DNA of 60,089 nucleotides from Nitrospirota bacterium (lineage in GTDB: Bacteria; Nitrospirota; Nitrospiria; 2-01-FULL-66-17), in the NCBI GenBank assembly GCA_040757335.1, contig JBFLXB010000022.1, positions 1 to 60,089 of the forward strand, written 5' to 3'. Shown piece by piece: positions 36,116 through 44,470 of this stretch. Both the position numbers and the translations under genes were made by a program. The notes beneath the pieces were generated by a model. The model did no database searches, had not been told where the DNA came from, and saw nothing but the letters and a program-made list of their open reading frames with translations. Every line of letters starts with the position of its first letter. Within the stretch, counting starts at the first letter, position 1.

Positions 36116-39010
36116 CTAGGCGGCGCGCGCCGGATCGGTGAGGCGATCGATCTGCCATGGTGCGTTGTGTAACCACCGATCGAGGTCCCGATCCGGCATC
36201 GGCCGACAGACATAATATCCCTGAGCCGAGTCGCAGCCCAACCGGACCAGATGGTCCCACGCGTCCGCGGTTTCGACGCCTTCGGCGACCACGATCAGAC
36301 CCAGGTGATGTCCCATCTCGATCGTGGAGCGCACGATCGCGGCGTCGTTGTCGTCGGTGGCCAGATTCTTGACGAAGGACTTGTCGATCTTGATGGTGCC
36401 GATCGGAAGTTTCTTGAGATACGCCAGGGAGGAATAGCCCGTTCCGAAGTCGTCGATCGCCAGGGGAATTTTCATCTCGTGGAGTTTCTGGAGTACGTCC
36501 AATGATCGAGCGGGATCCGCCATGATCGCGCTTTCGGTAATTTCCAGTTCCAACCAGGACGGTTGTCCCGGATGCAAGAGGGTGGCGATGAACTCGGCGA
36601 GCGCCGCGTCATGAAGCGTCCGGGCAGACACGTTCACCGCCACGGTCAGGCGGTATCCCGCTTGCCGCAATCGAGCCTCTTGCGCGCGCGCGGCGGACAG
36701 CACCCAGCGGGTCAACGGTCTGATGAGCCCGGTTTGCTCGGCCAGTGGAATGAACTCGTCCGGAGAGACCATGCCGCGGTGGGGGTGGTTCCATCGTACG
36801 AGGGCCTCCACGCCGATGACGCGACGCGTCGCCATGTGGATCTTGGGTTGAAAGAAGAGCGCCAGTTCCTCGTGTTCGATGGCGAAGCGAAGCTCTCCCA
36901 TCAGCGCCAGGCGCCAGGGGTTGTAATGATCGTGTTCCGAGGCGTATACGGCGAGCCCGCTGCGGCTTTCCTTGGCCGCGTACATGGCGACGTTCGCCCG
37001 TTGGAGCAGGACGTCGGGGGAGGTCGCGTGCTCCGGAAACACCGCGATGCCGATGCTGGCCTCGACCGTCATGGACAACGCCTCCACGTCGAACGGGGCG
37101 GTGAGCGCCGCGCGAATCTTTTCCCCAACCTGCACGGCGCCTTCGCGGTTGGTGTCGGGGAGCACGAGGGCGAACTCATCGCCCCCCAGCCGCGCGACCA
37201 GATCTGACTGGCGGACTAGGCCGGCGAGCCGGATGGCGAGCTGCTGCAGGAGGACATCGCCGTGGTGGTGACCCAAGGTGTTGTTGATGTCCTTGAAGTG
37301 ATCGAGATCCATCATCACCAACGCGACTGGTTGCGAGGGTTGGTGCGCGTCGCCGATAATCCGGGCGAGACGGTCAAGCAGGAGCGCGCGATTGGGGAGG
37401 TCCGTGAGCGGGTCGTGGTAGGCGAGCCGCCGGATGGTTTCCTCGGCCAGCCGGTGTTGGGTTAGATCGAAACAGACCTGCACCACGGATTTCAGACGCC
37501 CGTCCTCATCACAGATCGGGTCGCTGTTGGTCGCCAGGTGCAGGTAGCTGCCGTCCCGCTTGCGGAGCCGATACTCGTAGTGACGAATCGGCTGACGGTG
37601 CTGGCACAGCCGTTCGAAGTGGTTGACGGTTTGGGCGAGATCGTCCGGGTGCACATAGCAAAAGAAGTTCGACCCGATGAGCTCGGCCTCGGTGTGCCCC
37701 GTGGCCACGCCCATCGTGCGGTTGACGAATCGGACCAGGCCATCCGGGGTCATCTCGATCACCAACTCGTGCATGGTCTCGACGAGTCCCCGATAGCGCT
37801 GTTCGGAGACCTCGACGGCTCGCATCGCGTTGTGTCGCTCGGTGACGTCCCGCGCGTTGAGGATGAGCCGGACGGCTTCCGCGGCGGCGAACGGCGCGTG
37901 TACCGCGGAGTGACCCACGAGCTCCACCGTTCGCCAGGATCCGTCGGCATGTTGGACCCGACACTCGAGCGTGAACCGGGAGCCCGGTGCGTCGAAGGTG
38001 CGGCAGCATTGCTCCGACACGCGGGAAGCGTCCTGCGGGTGAATCAGTGTGATCACGGGGCGGCTCCGCAGCTCCCCGGCGTCAAACCCCAACACCGGAG
38101 TGGCGGACGGACTGGCGTACCGGACGGCCAAAGTCCGGTCGACCACCAAGATCACGTCGCTCCCGTGCTCCACGAGCGTGCGAAAGGCTTGTTCGCTTTG
38201 CAGCGCAGCGTCGAGGCGATGCGCGTGTTCTCGTACCCTGGCCGCGAGGGCGGCCCGTTTGGATCGGTACACGCCGTACGACGTGGCGCCGGCCACCGTC
38301 AGCGTCACGAGGGCCGCGATGATCCACTCGAGCCGCCGGACAGCGTCCACAGCCGCGTGCTGCTCCACGAGGCGAGCGGTCTGGACCGCCTGAGCCCGTC
38401 GGGTGAGTCGGCTGAGAACGTCTTGCACCCGTTCGTACTTGCGGTTGAGAGTGGCCAACCGTCGTCCGGCCTTGACGGCGTCTCTCCGTTCAACGTTGGC
38501 CAGGACCAGGCTGACTTCCGCGGTCATGTCCTCGACGGTGAGCTGGAGGGCGTCGAGGTCCCGCAGGAGTTGCTCCGTAGGGGGCGACGGCGCATTGGAC
38601 CGGAGATCGCGCCTGGCCGCGTCCAGCGCCGCGTCGAATTGCATCCGGGCCGCGTCGAGGGTGATGCGTTCGGGCGGGACCGGGCGGGCATCGAAGACGT
38701 TTCTCGCCGGCGTATTCACGGCGCTCGCCAGGTTACGGAGCTGGTCGTAGGTCTCCAAGCGGTCGGCCCAGCGTTGGTGTTCGGCGACCGACTGTGCATG
38801 GATCCGCGAGACCCATTGGCTCGTGTACAGCCCGAGCAGGACCGTCAACAGGGCCAATCCCGCGAGAAAAAAGTACGTGAGATGCGACGTCCGGCAGCGG
38901 GTTCTCGGCGGTGAACGGTCGTCCCGCGTGGAGCGTTCGAACCGGGGCGTTGCGGGATCTACGGAATCAATAGGGGGGAGTGGCGCCGGTTCGGCTGGAG
39001 AGTCGGCCAT
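36116..39010 (-). CDS. Membrane-bound sensor-PAS-PAS-GGDEF-EAL c-di-GMP protein
   Basis: A 964-residue protein. An N-terminal membrane helix (TYFFLAGLALLTVLLGLYTS) and a second helix (WIIAALVTLTVAGATSYGV) enclose a helical periplasmic sensor of about 160 residues. Two PAS domains follow (about 280-405 and 410-535), then GGDEF (RLGGDEFALVLPDTN) and EAL (IGVEALVRWNHP, IDDFGTGYSSLAYL). Both catalytic signatures are intact. The output half is highly similar to that of the protein at 32587-35466, so the two are paralogues with different sensors. A promoter with perfect -35 lies just upstream and gives almost no leader. Confidence 0.92.
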   Translation of the reverse strand: MADSPAEPAPLPPIDSVDPATPRFERSTRDDRSPPRTRCRTSHLTYFFLAGLALLTVLLGLYTSQWVSRIHAQSVAEHQRWADRLETYDQLRNLASAVNTPARNVFDARPVPPERITLDAARMQFDAALDAARRDLRSNAPSPPTEQLLRDLDALQLTVEDMTAEVSLVLANVERRDAVKAGRRLATLNRKYERVQDVLSRLTRRAQAVQTARLVEQHAAVDAVRRLEWIIAALVTLTVAGATSYGVYRSKRAALAARVREHAHRLDAALQSEQAFRTLVEHGSDVILVVDRTLAVRYASPSATPVLGFDAGELRSRPVITLIHPQDASRVSEQCCRTFDAPGSRFTLECRVQHADGSWRTVELVGHSAVHAPFAAAEAVRLILNARDVTERHNAMRAVEVSEQRYRGLVETMHELVIEMTPDGLVRFVNRTMGVATGHTEAELIGSNFFCYVHPDDLAQTVNHFERLCQHRQPIRHYEYRLRKRDGSYLHLATNSDPICDEDGRLKSVVQVCFDLTQHRLAEETIRRLAYHDPLTDLPNRALLLDRLARIIGDAHQPSQPVALVMMDLDHFKDINNTLGHHHGDVLLQQLAIRLAGLVRQSDLVARLGGDEFALVLPDTNREGAVQVGEKIRAALTAPFDVEALSMTVEASIGIAVFPEHATSPDVLLQRANVAMYAAKESRSGLAVYASEHDHYNPWRLALMGELRFAIEHEELALFFQPKIHMATRRVIGVEALVRWNHPHRGMVSPDEFIPLAEQTGLIRPLTRWVLSAARAQEARLRQAGYRLTVAVNVSARTLHDAALAEFIATLLHPGQPSWLELEITESAIMADPARSLDVLQKLHEMKIPLAIDDFGTGYSSLAYLKKLPIGTIKIDKSFVKNLATDDNDAAIVRSTIEMGHHLGLIVVAEGVETADAWDHLVRLGCDSAQGYYVCRPMPDRDLDRWLHNAPWQIDRLTDPARAA

Positions 39011-39018
39011 ACCAGCAA

Positions 39019-39047
39019 AAAGTATCTGCCGTCGGCCGGACTGTCAA
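39019..39047 (-). promoter_or_regulatory. Promoter for the second GGDEF-EAL gene, nearly leaderless
   Basis: On the minus strand, -35 TTGACA (39042-39047), 17-nt spacer and -10 TACTTT (39019-39024), 8 nt before the ATG at 39010. There is no room for a normal ribosome site downstream of the predicted transcription start. Confidence 0.5.
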
Positions 39048-39106
39048 TTTCCTTCGTCCTGTCGAGGGGTTCGGAAGGTCGGCCCCGATCCCCGTCTCGG
39101 GGTTCC

Positions 39107-40396
39107 TTACGTCGCGATCTCGGCGAACGCGGGGCGTGCGGCCTTGAGCGTCCGTTCGATTTCCCTCTCCGTGTGCGCGAGGGAGACGAACCACGCTTCG
39201 AACTGCGAGGGAGGCAGATATACGCCCGCGTCGAGCATGGCGGAGAAGAAGCGGGCGAATCGCGTGGTATCCGCGGTCTTGGCCGTGGCGTAGTCGCGAA
39301 CCGGGGTAGCGGTGAAGAACACGGTGAGTACCGACCCCGCGCGGTTGATCTGTACCGAGACGCCGGCAGATTTTGCGGTCTCCGCGAGGCCGTCAGCGAG
39401 CGCGGCGCTGCGCGCCTCCAAGACCTCGTAGACCTTGGGTTTTTGAAGGAGTTTGAGGGTCGCGATGCCCGCGCTCACCGCCAACGGGTTGCCGGAAAGC
39501 GTCCCCGCCTGGTAGACGGGCCCGGCCGGCGCGATCATCTCCATCAAGTCGCGCCGCCCGCCATACGCGCCCACCGGCAGCCCCCCGCCGATGATTTTCC
39601 CCAGACATGTCAGGTCGGGGACAACGCCATAGAGTGACTGGGCTCCGCCGTAGGACGCGCGAAACCCGCTGATCACTTCATCGAAAATCAGCAGTGCCCC
39701 GCGTTCGCGCGTTAGCTCCCGCAGCCCCTGTAGAAATCCTGGTGCAGGAGGAACCACGCCCATGTTGCCCGCGATCGGTTCCACGATGACGGCTGCGACG
39801 GCGCCGGAATTCGCGTCGAACAGTCGACGCACGTCGCTCAAATCGTTGTACGAAGCGGTGAGGGTGTGTTTGGCGAGGTCGGCCGGCACGCCCGGGCTGT
39901 CGGGCAACCCGAACGTCGCCACGCCGGAGCCGGCTTTGACCAAGAGGCTGTCGGCGTGGCCGTGGTACCCGCCGTCGAACTTGATGATGGCGTCGCGCTT
40001 GGTCGCCGCTCGCGCGAGCCGGATCGCACTCATTACCGCTTCGGTCCCTGAACTCACGAGCCGGACCATTTCGATGGACGGCACCGCGGCTACGATCATC
40101 TCGGCGAGCCGGACCTCCAATGGAGTGGGCGCGCCGTAACTCGTACCGTGATTGGCCTCGCGTTTGATGGCGTTGACCACCTGCTGGTGCGCGTGCCCCA
40201 CGATCATGGGCCCCCACGAGCCGACATAGTCGATATACGAATGCCCGTCCACGTCGTACAACCGGCAGCCTTTGGCGCGGAGGATGAACGGCGGCGTGCG
40301 TCCCACGGAACGAAACGCCCGCACCGGGCTGTTCACGCCTCCGGGGATCAAGCTCTGGGCGCGGGTGAACAGGTTCTGTGATTTTTGGTAGCTCAT
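39107..40396 (-). CDS. hemL: Glutamate-1-semialdehyde 2,1-aminomutase
   Basis: Converts glutamate-1-semialdehyde to 5-aminolevulinate for haem and cobalamin. The 429-residue protein follows HemL throughout: [13 protein letters not shown] at the N-terminus, [39 protein letters not shown], and [16 protein letters not shown] with the PLP lysine. The ATG at 40396 has GGAG 5 nt upstream and gives the standard length. A strong promoter is at 40514-40542, and octamer repeats lie in the leader between promoter and gene. Confidence 0.95.
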   Translation of the reverse strand: MSYQKSQNLFTRAQSLIPGGVNSPVRAFRSVGRTPPFILRAKGCRLYDVDGHSYIDYVGSWGPMIVGHAHQQVVNAIKREANHGTSYGAPTPLEVRLAEMIVAAVPSIEMVRLVSSGTEAVMSAIRLARAATKRDAIIKFDGGYHGHADSLLVKAGSGVATFGLPDSPGVPADLAKHTLTASYNDLSDVRRLFDANSGAVAAVIVEPIAGNMGVVPPAPGFLQGLRELTRERGALLIFDEVISGFRASYGGAQSLYGVVPDLTCLGKIIGGGLPVGAYGGRRDLMEMIAPAGPVYQAGTLSGNPLAVSAGIATLKLLQKPKVYEVLEARSAALADGLAETAKSAGVSVQINRAGSVLTVFFTATPVRDYATAKTADTTRFARFFSAMLDAGVYLPPSQFEAWFVSLAHTEREIERTLKAARPAFAEIAT

Positions 40397-40418
40397 GGGG
40401 CTCCGCATAGAAACGGTG

Positions 40419-40492
40419 GGCCAGTTTGCCGGTTGTCCGGTGCGCCGGTGAAGGACGAGCCGCAACCGGCTAACCGGCGAACCGGCCAACAA
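40419..40492. repeat. Inverted clusters of CCGGTT-type octamers
   Basis: On the left, four 8-bp units with consensus xxCCGGTT (GCCAGTTT, GCCGGTTG, TCCGGTGC, GCCGGTGA) run from 40419 to 40450. On the right (40462-40492) three units occur in reverse complement (CCGGCTAA, CCGGCGAA, CCGGCCAA). The two clusters can pair into a large imperfect hairpin within the hemL leader. A similar octamer cluster lies at 46221-46255. Confidence 0.6.
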
Positions 40493-40513
40493 TTCTCTGA
40501 GCAGCAGCGGCCC

Positions 40514-40542
40514 ATTCTAAGGAGTGGCTTTACGAGGGTCAA
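40514..40542 (-). promoter_or_regulatory. Sigma70 promoter for hemL
   Basis: On the minus strand, -35 TTGACC (40537-40542), 17-nt spacer and -10 TAGAAT (40514-40519). It gives a leader of about 110 nt that contains the octamer-repeat hairpin. Confidence 0.6.
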
Positions 40543-40799
40543 GCAGTCCGTCGAGAAGGCAGGTTCCTCTGTCTTAGGTACGATCGGCCGACGAAGATGA
40601 TGAGGGGATGTATGCGAGTGCCTCGTTGAGTCCAAGCCGAGCCGCCCAGCGGGACAAGCACATGCGGTTCAGCGTGGCCGCACAACGCTGGAGGACAGAT
40701 AGGTAATCGGGCCAGGGTACTTTTCATGTCAACACCACCTGCCGACGACCCTCTCACGTTATCCAGCACGGAAATACCCTGCATCGGTCTTCTCCGTCG
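40543..40799. other. Intergenic stretch between hemL and the GHKL ATPase gene
   Basis: Together with the octamer repeats and the hemL promoter, this completes a gap of about 400 bp. I see no protein-like ORF, no tRNA and no strong hairpin in these 257 bases. Sequence composition is mixed, with small AT-rich patches near 40590-40610 and 40710-40760. Confidence 0.4.
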
Positions 40800-42635
40800 C
40801 TATTTGAGATTCTCCTCGGTATAGAGCGACAGCTCGATCATACGCTCCAGCAACTGCTGGGGGGAGTGGCCGGGGAAGTTCTTCAGGACCAGTTCCTTGG
40901 CGAAAAGCCGGGCGATGTATCGGAGCTTCAGCGCGCGCGAGCGCGCGCAGTACACGAAGTCGCGGTGGCCGTTGTTGATGACAATGACGTTCTGCAGGGC
41001 GTCGTAGCGCGAACGCCACAGCTCGCCCGGCGCGCGCTGGAAGGTGTAGCCCGGGAGCCCCTGTTTGGTCGAGGCCGGCTCCTTGGTTTCGGGTACGAGC
41101 TGCTCCGTGACCGTGACCAATCCCTCGGCCGTGCAGACGACCTCGCCCTGAGTCACCGCGACCTGCAGGCGGGTCAGTCCAGGGTCCGCCGGGGCGTGAA
41201 ACGTGACGATCTCGCCATCGGCGTTCTCGATGCGCCCCTGGCCTTCGGCGATCGTCCAGCGGCACGAGAGATTCTCCTCGACCGATCTGCGAGCGCGGTC
41301 GCGCGCCACTGCGCGCAGCGTGCGCGATTGGTTCACGGGCAGCACGCAGGAGGTCGGCGCGATCCGCACGCTGAAGAGCGGGCCGGCGTATTCGAAGAAC
41401 TGCTTTTGTCCGTCCCCCGTCGTGGCGTCGCCGACCGCGACATCGTCGACCTCCTCTGTGATCACGGCGCCTTCTACCACGTCGGGCGGGCGACGGGGGC
41501 CCGCCGCGTTCCGCGTCCCGACGTCGAACCAGTCGTATTCCTCCGCCGGCAAGGCCATCAACGCCTCCTGGAACGCACGCTGGATGGTGCGCAGCACGTC
41601 GCGGCTGGCGCGTTCCTCTTCCGCGCGGCGTTGTTCCTCGATGAGCTCCGACACCCGCGCCGCGACCGGCGCCAACGCCGAGCAGAACGCCTCGTATTCG
41701 GCGTCCTGGATGATGCCGCTGCGCGTGCCCGGCGTGAGATTGAGCGTCGGCGCATCCACGATGCCCTGAAGGAACCCTGCGTTCCACGGCGCGCCGCGGA
41801 ACGCATCGAGCTCCGCGATGTCCGCCAGCACGCGCGTGCCGGAGCGATACAGCCCCACGCGGTTCTCAGGGTCCGGCACGGAGAGGTACAGCTCAAGGTA
41901 CACCTCGCCGCGCGGGATCGCAGGGCGCGGCAGTTCGTGCAGCAACCGGCCGGAGAAGCGCCGCGGCTCGACCTGGTACTCGCGGCGCGCCTGGCGGTCG
42001 ATGATCGTGACCTTCACGCCCGACTGGCGGATGCGGTCTCGCAGTTCCGAGGCGAGATACCACTGGATCTTCTCCCCGCTGAACTGGCGGATGCCGGGCA
42101 GCAGCGGCTTGATCTTGAGCTCCGTGCCCTTGTGCGGAAAGAGCGTGTGCCGCGGCATCACCGTGTAATTCGGATCGCCCTTGCGCATGCGCATTTGGTG
42201 GGCCCTTCCGTCCGCGCTGGTCGAGGTTAGCGCCAGCTCCTCGCCCACCGTCCAGAAGCTCAAGAGCCCGATACCGAACTCGCCCTGGATGCCTTGCGCG
42301 CCCTGGGCCTTGAGCCGGCGTTTGATCGAGTCACAGATGTGCGTCGCCACGTAGCGGAAGTCGGGCAGCCCCTGCTCGTCGCGCGGAATGCCGTCGCCGT
42401 CGTCGCTGATCGCAAGATAGTGCTCGCCGTGATCCCGGCCGCGCGTGATGGTGACGCGCCCGGCGCGGGCGTCGATGCTGTTCTCGACGAACTCGGCTAC
42501 CGCCTTCAAGGGGTTGCTCTGAGACAGCGCGATGATGGTGATGGCGTTCCAGTCGTCGCCGATCCGGAGCCGCCCGGAGGCCCCCGGGCGCCTCTGCCGT
42601 TTTGCTAGGGTCACAACGGGGCGATCATAACGCAT
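40800..42635 (-). CDS. GHKL-superfamily ATPase of unknown role
   Basis: A 611-residue protein with an N-terminal Hsp90/MutL/histidine-kinase type ATP-binding domain. It shows the N-box AVAEFVENSIDAR near residue 45, G1 box SDDGDGIPRDE near 75, and G2 box GEFGIGLLSFWTVGEE near 110. An S5-like second domain follows (about 180-330), then a helical linker, an Ig-like region (about 405-520) and a conserved C-terminus (NVIVINNGHRDFVYC, then YIARLFAKELVLKNFPG). No kinase, phosphoacceptor or MutL motif was recognised. The ATG at 42635 precedes the first conserved segment; the frame upstream is not protein-like. It is divergent from the phosphoribosyltransferase/SLOG pair and may belong to the same accessory module. 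Confidence 0.8.
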   Translation of the reverse strand: MRYDRPVVTLAKRQRRPGASGRLRIGDDWNAITIIALSQSNPLKAVAEFVENSIDARAGRVTITRGRDHGEHYLAISDDGDGIPRDEQGLPDFRYVATHICDSIKRRLKAQGAQGIQGEFGIGLLSFWTVGEELALTSTSADGRAHQMRMRKGDPNYTVMPRHTLFPHKGTELKIKPLLPGIRQFSGEKIQWYLASELRDRIRQSGVKVTIIDRQARREYQVEPRRFSGRLLHELPRPAIPRGEVYLELYLSVPDPENRVGLYRSGTRVLADIAELDAFRGAPWNAGFLQGIVDAPTLNLTPGTRSGIIQDAEYEAFCSALAPVAARVSELIEEQRRAEEERASRDVLRTIQRAFQEALMALPAEEYDWFDVGTRNAAGPRRPPDVVEGAVITEEVDDVAVGDATTGDGQKQFFEYAGPLFSVRIAPTSCVLPVNQSRTLRAVARDRARRSVEENLSCRWTIAEGQGRIENADGEIVTFHAPADPGLTRLQVAVTQGEVVCTAEGLVTVTEQLVPETKEPASTKQGLPGYTFQRAPGELWRSRYDALQNVIVINNGHRDFVYCARSRALKLRYIARLFAKELVLKNFPGHSPQQLLERMIELSLYTEENLK

Positions 42636-42728
42636 CCATGCTGGCCATCGCCAAGGCCTGTTTGGGAATGGGGACGGAATTCTTTTTCTGTTTAAGCATG
42701 GGTGTATAGTATGCCGACCCAGCAGCAA

Positions 42729-42757
42729 TTGACTTTCTTGGCAGGCGGGCATATACG
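42729..42757 (+). promoter_or_regulatory. Sigma70-like promoter for the phosphoribosyltransferase/SLOG pair
   Basis: -35 TTGACT (42729-42734), 17-nt spacer and -10 TATACG (42752-42757). Transcription would begin near 42764, ahead of the GTG at 42788. Confidence 0.5.
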
Positions 42758-42787
42758 TGGGGCGCTGTCGTACCCAGTGACGGCAGG

Positions 42788-43387
42788 GTGCCGCTTGGGC
42801 ACAACGTGGCAAAGATAAACCCGAAACAACTACATGGACCTTGGGCGACCGGTTATGCGCTTGATATCCACTCTACGGGTAGCGAGTTTATCGGCTACGA
42901 CGAGTACGGCCATGAGCAATTCGACACGAAACGTACAGAGATTGGCGAACTTCTTTACCGTGTAAAATACCAAGGCGACGATGCCGCTCTCGACGAATTG
43001 GTCAGCACGATGGCGGATTTCATTAGAGTGAAACGAAAGGCCGTGGACATGATTGTCCCTGTCCCGCCTACTCGTGCCCGCCGGGTGCAGCCTCTTTTCA
43101 AGATCGCGGACGCCCTCGGAGCAAAGATCAAAACGCCGGTTGTTCGGAATGCGGTGAAGAAGACTGGCGGATCTGAGCTCAAGAATCTCCACAGCTACGA
43201 AGAAAGAAGGCAGGCGCTGGAACACGTCATCATGGCCGACTCGAAATTGGTAACAGGCAAGCGCATCCTTCTACTGGATGATCTGGTTCGCTCGGGAGCG
43301 ACGATCAACGCCGTGGCAGAACAACTCACATCCGCTGGGGCAACCGCGGTTCACGTCTTGGCGATTACGCAAACGAGGCGACAATGA
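42788..43387 (+). CDS. ComF-like phosphoribosyltransferase
   Basis: A 199-residue type I phosphoribosyltransferase. The PRPP-binding loop is RILLLDDLVRSGATINAVA (about 157-175), with an upstream DMIVPVPPTRARRVQP segment as in ComF relatives. The N-terminal ~75 residues (WATGYALDIHSTGSEFIGYD, RTEIGELLYRVKYQGDD) are specific to this subgroup. Unlike ComF it has no zinc ribbon. The substrate base is unknown. The start is GTG 42788, with GTG 42806 as an alternative. It overlaps the next gene by 4 nt (ATGA). GC is clearly lower than in neighbours, suggesting transfer. It probably works with the SLOG-like partner in nucleotide metabolism or signalling. Confidence 0.82.
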   Translation: MPLGHNVAKINPKQLHGPWATGYALDIHSTGSEFIGYDEYGHEQFDTKRTEIGELLYRVKYQGDDAALDELVSTMADFIRVKRKAVDMIVPVPPTRARRVQPLFKIADALGAKIKTPVVRNAVKKTGGSELKNLHSYEERRQALEHVIMADSKLVTGKRILLLDDLVRSGATINAVAEQLTSAGATAVHVLAITQTRRQ

Positions 43388-43935
43388 AGAGCGTTTTTGC
43401 TGGTGGGTCGCGGAAAGTGACCCGCCTGAACGCCGAGATTCGGAAGCGACTCGATCAGATCATCGCGAAACACTTGAGCGTGTTGGTAGGTGACGCCAAC
43501 GGCGCAGATAAGGCCATCCAGAAGTATTTGAGTGACCGCCAATACGACAAGGTTGTCGTATTTTGCACAGCCGACGCGTGCAGAAACAATCTTGGTGAGT
43601 GGGCCGTGCGATCCGTAGCGCCGCCGCACGAAACACGGGATTTTGCCTTCTTCACGGCCAAAGACGCAGCGATGGCACGCGAAGCGGAGTATGGGTTCAT
43701 GCTGTGGGACGGCGAGAGCGCGGGAACGATTGTCAACGTGGCACGACTCGTCGCAGCGGGAAAACCGGTCGTGATCTACTTATCGCCTCGGAAGATATTC
43801 GTCACGCTCAAGTCGCGCCAGGAACTCGATGTCCTCTTGCACGAGATTCCCGCCGCTGCCGCAGCACGAGTCAAGCGATATATCGCAGAGCACGCCCGTG
43901 AGTTCGAGCAACAGAGCATGTTCGGTGCCGCGTGA
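43384..43935 (+). CDS. SLOG-like nucleotide-binding Rossmann protein
   Basis: A 183-residue protein starting MKSVFAGGSRKVTRLNAEI, with LVGDANGADKAIQKYLSD, then EYGFMLWDGESAGTIVNVAR and GKPVVIYLSPRK. These are the glycine-rich, G-D-x-x-G-A-D and late G-x-S/T-x-G-T features of SLOG (YspA/DprA-like) domains that bind nucleotides or cut nucleoside derivatives. It is translationally coupled to the phosphoribosyltransferase. The pair is consistent with enzymes that make and hydrolyse, or sense, a nucleotide. GC is low compared with flanking genes. The exact reaction is unknown. Confidence 0.75.
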   Translation: MKSVFAGGSRKVTRLNAEIRKRLDQIIAKHLSVLVGDANGADKAIQKYLSDRQYDKVVVFCTADACRNNLGEWAVRSVAPPHETRDFAFFTAKDAAMAREAEYGFMLWDGESAGTIVNVARLVAAGKPVVIYLSPRKIFVTLKSRQELDVLLHEIPAAAAARVKRYIAEHAREFEQQSMFGAA

Positions 43936-43977
43936 CCCGTTACTCAACCCCTCGGTTCTTGTGGCCTGGCTAAAGAT

Positions 43978-44021
43978 TTGTCGGGTAGACCCGGGTGGCA
44001 ACACCCGGGTCTACCCGACAA
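43978..44021. repeat. Perfect 20-bp-stem hairpin element
   Basis: TTGTCGGGTAGACCCGGGTG (43978-43997) and its exact complement (44002-44021) surround the loop GCAA. Outside it, CTAAAG and CTTTAG (43970-43975 and 44023-44028) extend the pairing after a small mismatch. It lies about 40 bp after the SLOG-like gene. It may act as a terminator, but its perfect symmetry suggests a mobile palindromic element. Confidence 0.7.
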
Positions 44022-44089
44022 CCTTTAGAAACGAGGAAGTGTGCGGCAAAGGGGGGTGTTGGAGCCCGGACTGGCCCGTTGCGATCCGC

Positions 44090-44118
44090 TTGACTTGCTC
44101 CAGGCGCTTTCCTAGAAT
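44090..44118 (+). promoter_or_regulatory. Sigma70 promoter, leaderless zinc-ribbon gene
   Basis: -35 TTGACT (44090-44095), 17-nt spacer and -10 TAGAAT (44113-44118). The ATG at 44125 is exactly where transcription should start (7 nt after the -10). The boxes are identical to those of galU. Confidence 0.6.
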
Positions 44119-44124
44119 CCCGCC

Positions 44125-44451
44125 ATGCGCTTTCCGATCTCTCGTCGACCACCAGGGGCTCCGGGGCTAGGCGCCACGCCGGCGAAACAGGGCGCGGGTC
44201 ACGGCGCCTCACCGCGTGGGGCGAGGCCGGGCAATGCCTCGGCGCCGGCACAGGGGGGGGAGCAGTTCCAGGAACTGCGGGCCTCGGCGCTGTATTGTCC
44301 CAAGTGCCGAGAGGCCACGCCTACGCGCGAAGTGCTCTTGTTGGTCCTTCCCGATGGCGGCAGCCTTCTTGATTACCGCTGCGCGCGTTGCGGAACCCCC
44401 ACCGGCTCGCGCACGGCGAAGCCGGCCTCCAACGTTCGCGTCCTTCGTTAG
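44125..44451 (+). CDS. Small zinc-ribbon protein
   Basis: 108 residues. A disordered, alanine/glycine/proline-rich N-terminal half precedes a zinc-ribbon-like module: LYCPKCREATPTREVLLLVL, then a second CxxC in YRCARCGTPTGS. The two CxxC pairs are about 28 residues apart. It could bind RNA or protein; no family name is assigned. A well-formed promoter abuts the ATG, supporting expression from this start without a leader. The next gene begins 19 nt downstream. Confidence 0.65.
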   Translation: MRFPISRRPPGAPGLGATPAKQGAGHGASPRGARPGNASAPAQGGEQFQELRASALYCPKCREATPTREVLLLVLPDGGSLLDYRCARCGTPTGSRTAKPASNVRVLR

Positions 44452-44470
44452 CGCGGCGCGGTCGCGCGTC

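Noticed and set aside
36251-38914. Several long plus-strand frames opposite the second GGDEF-EAL gene
   Set aside because: They are antisense shadows; the minus-strand protein has complete, ordered domains and a promoter.
40419-40492. CRISPR-like short repeats
   Set aside because: The units are 8 bp with no spacers and occur partly inverted, unlike CRISPR arrays. No cas gene is present.
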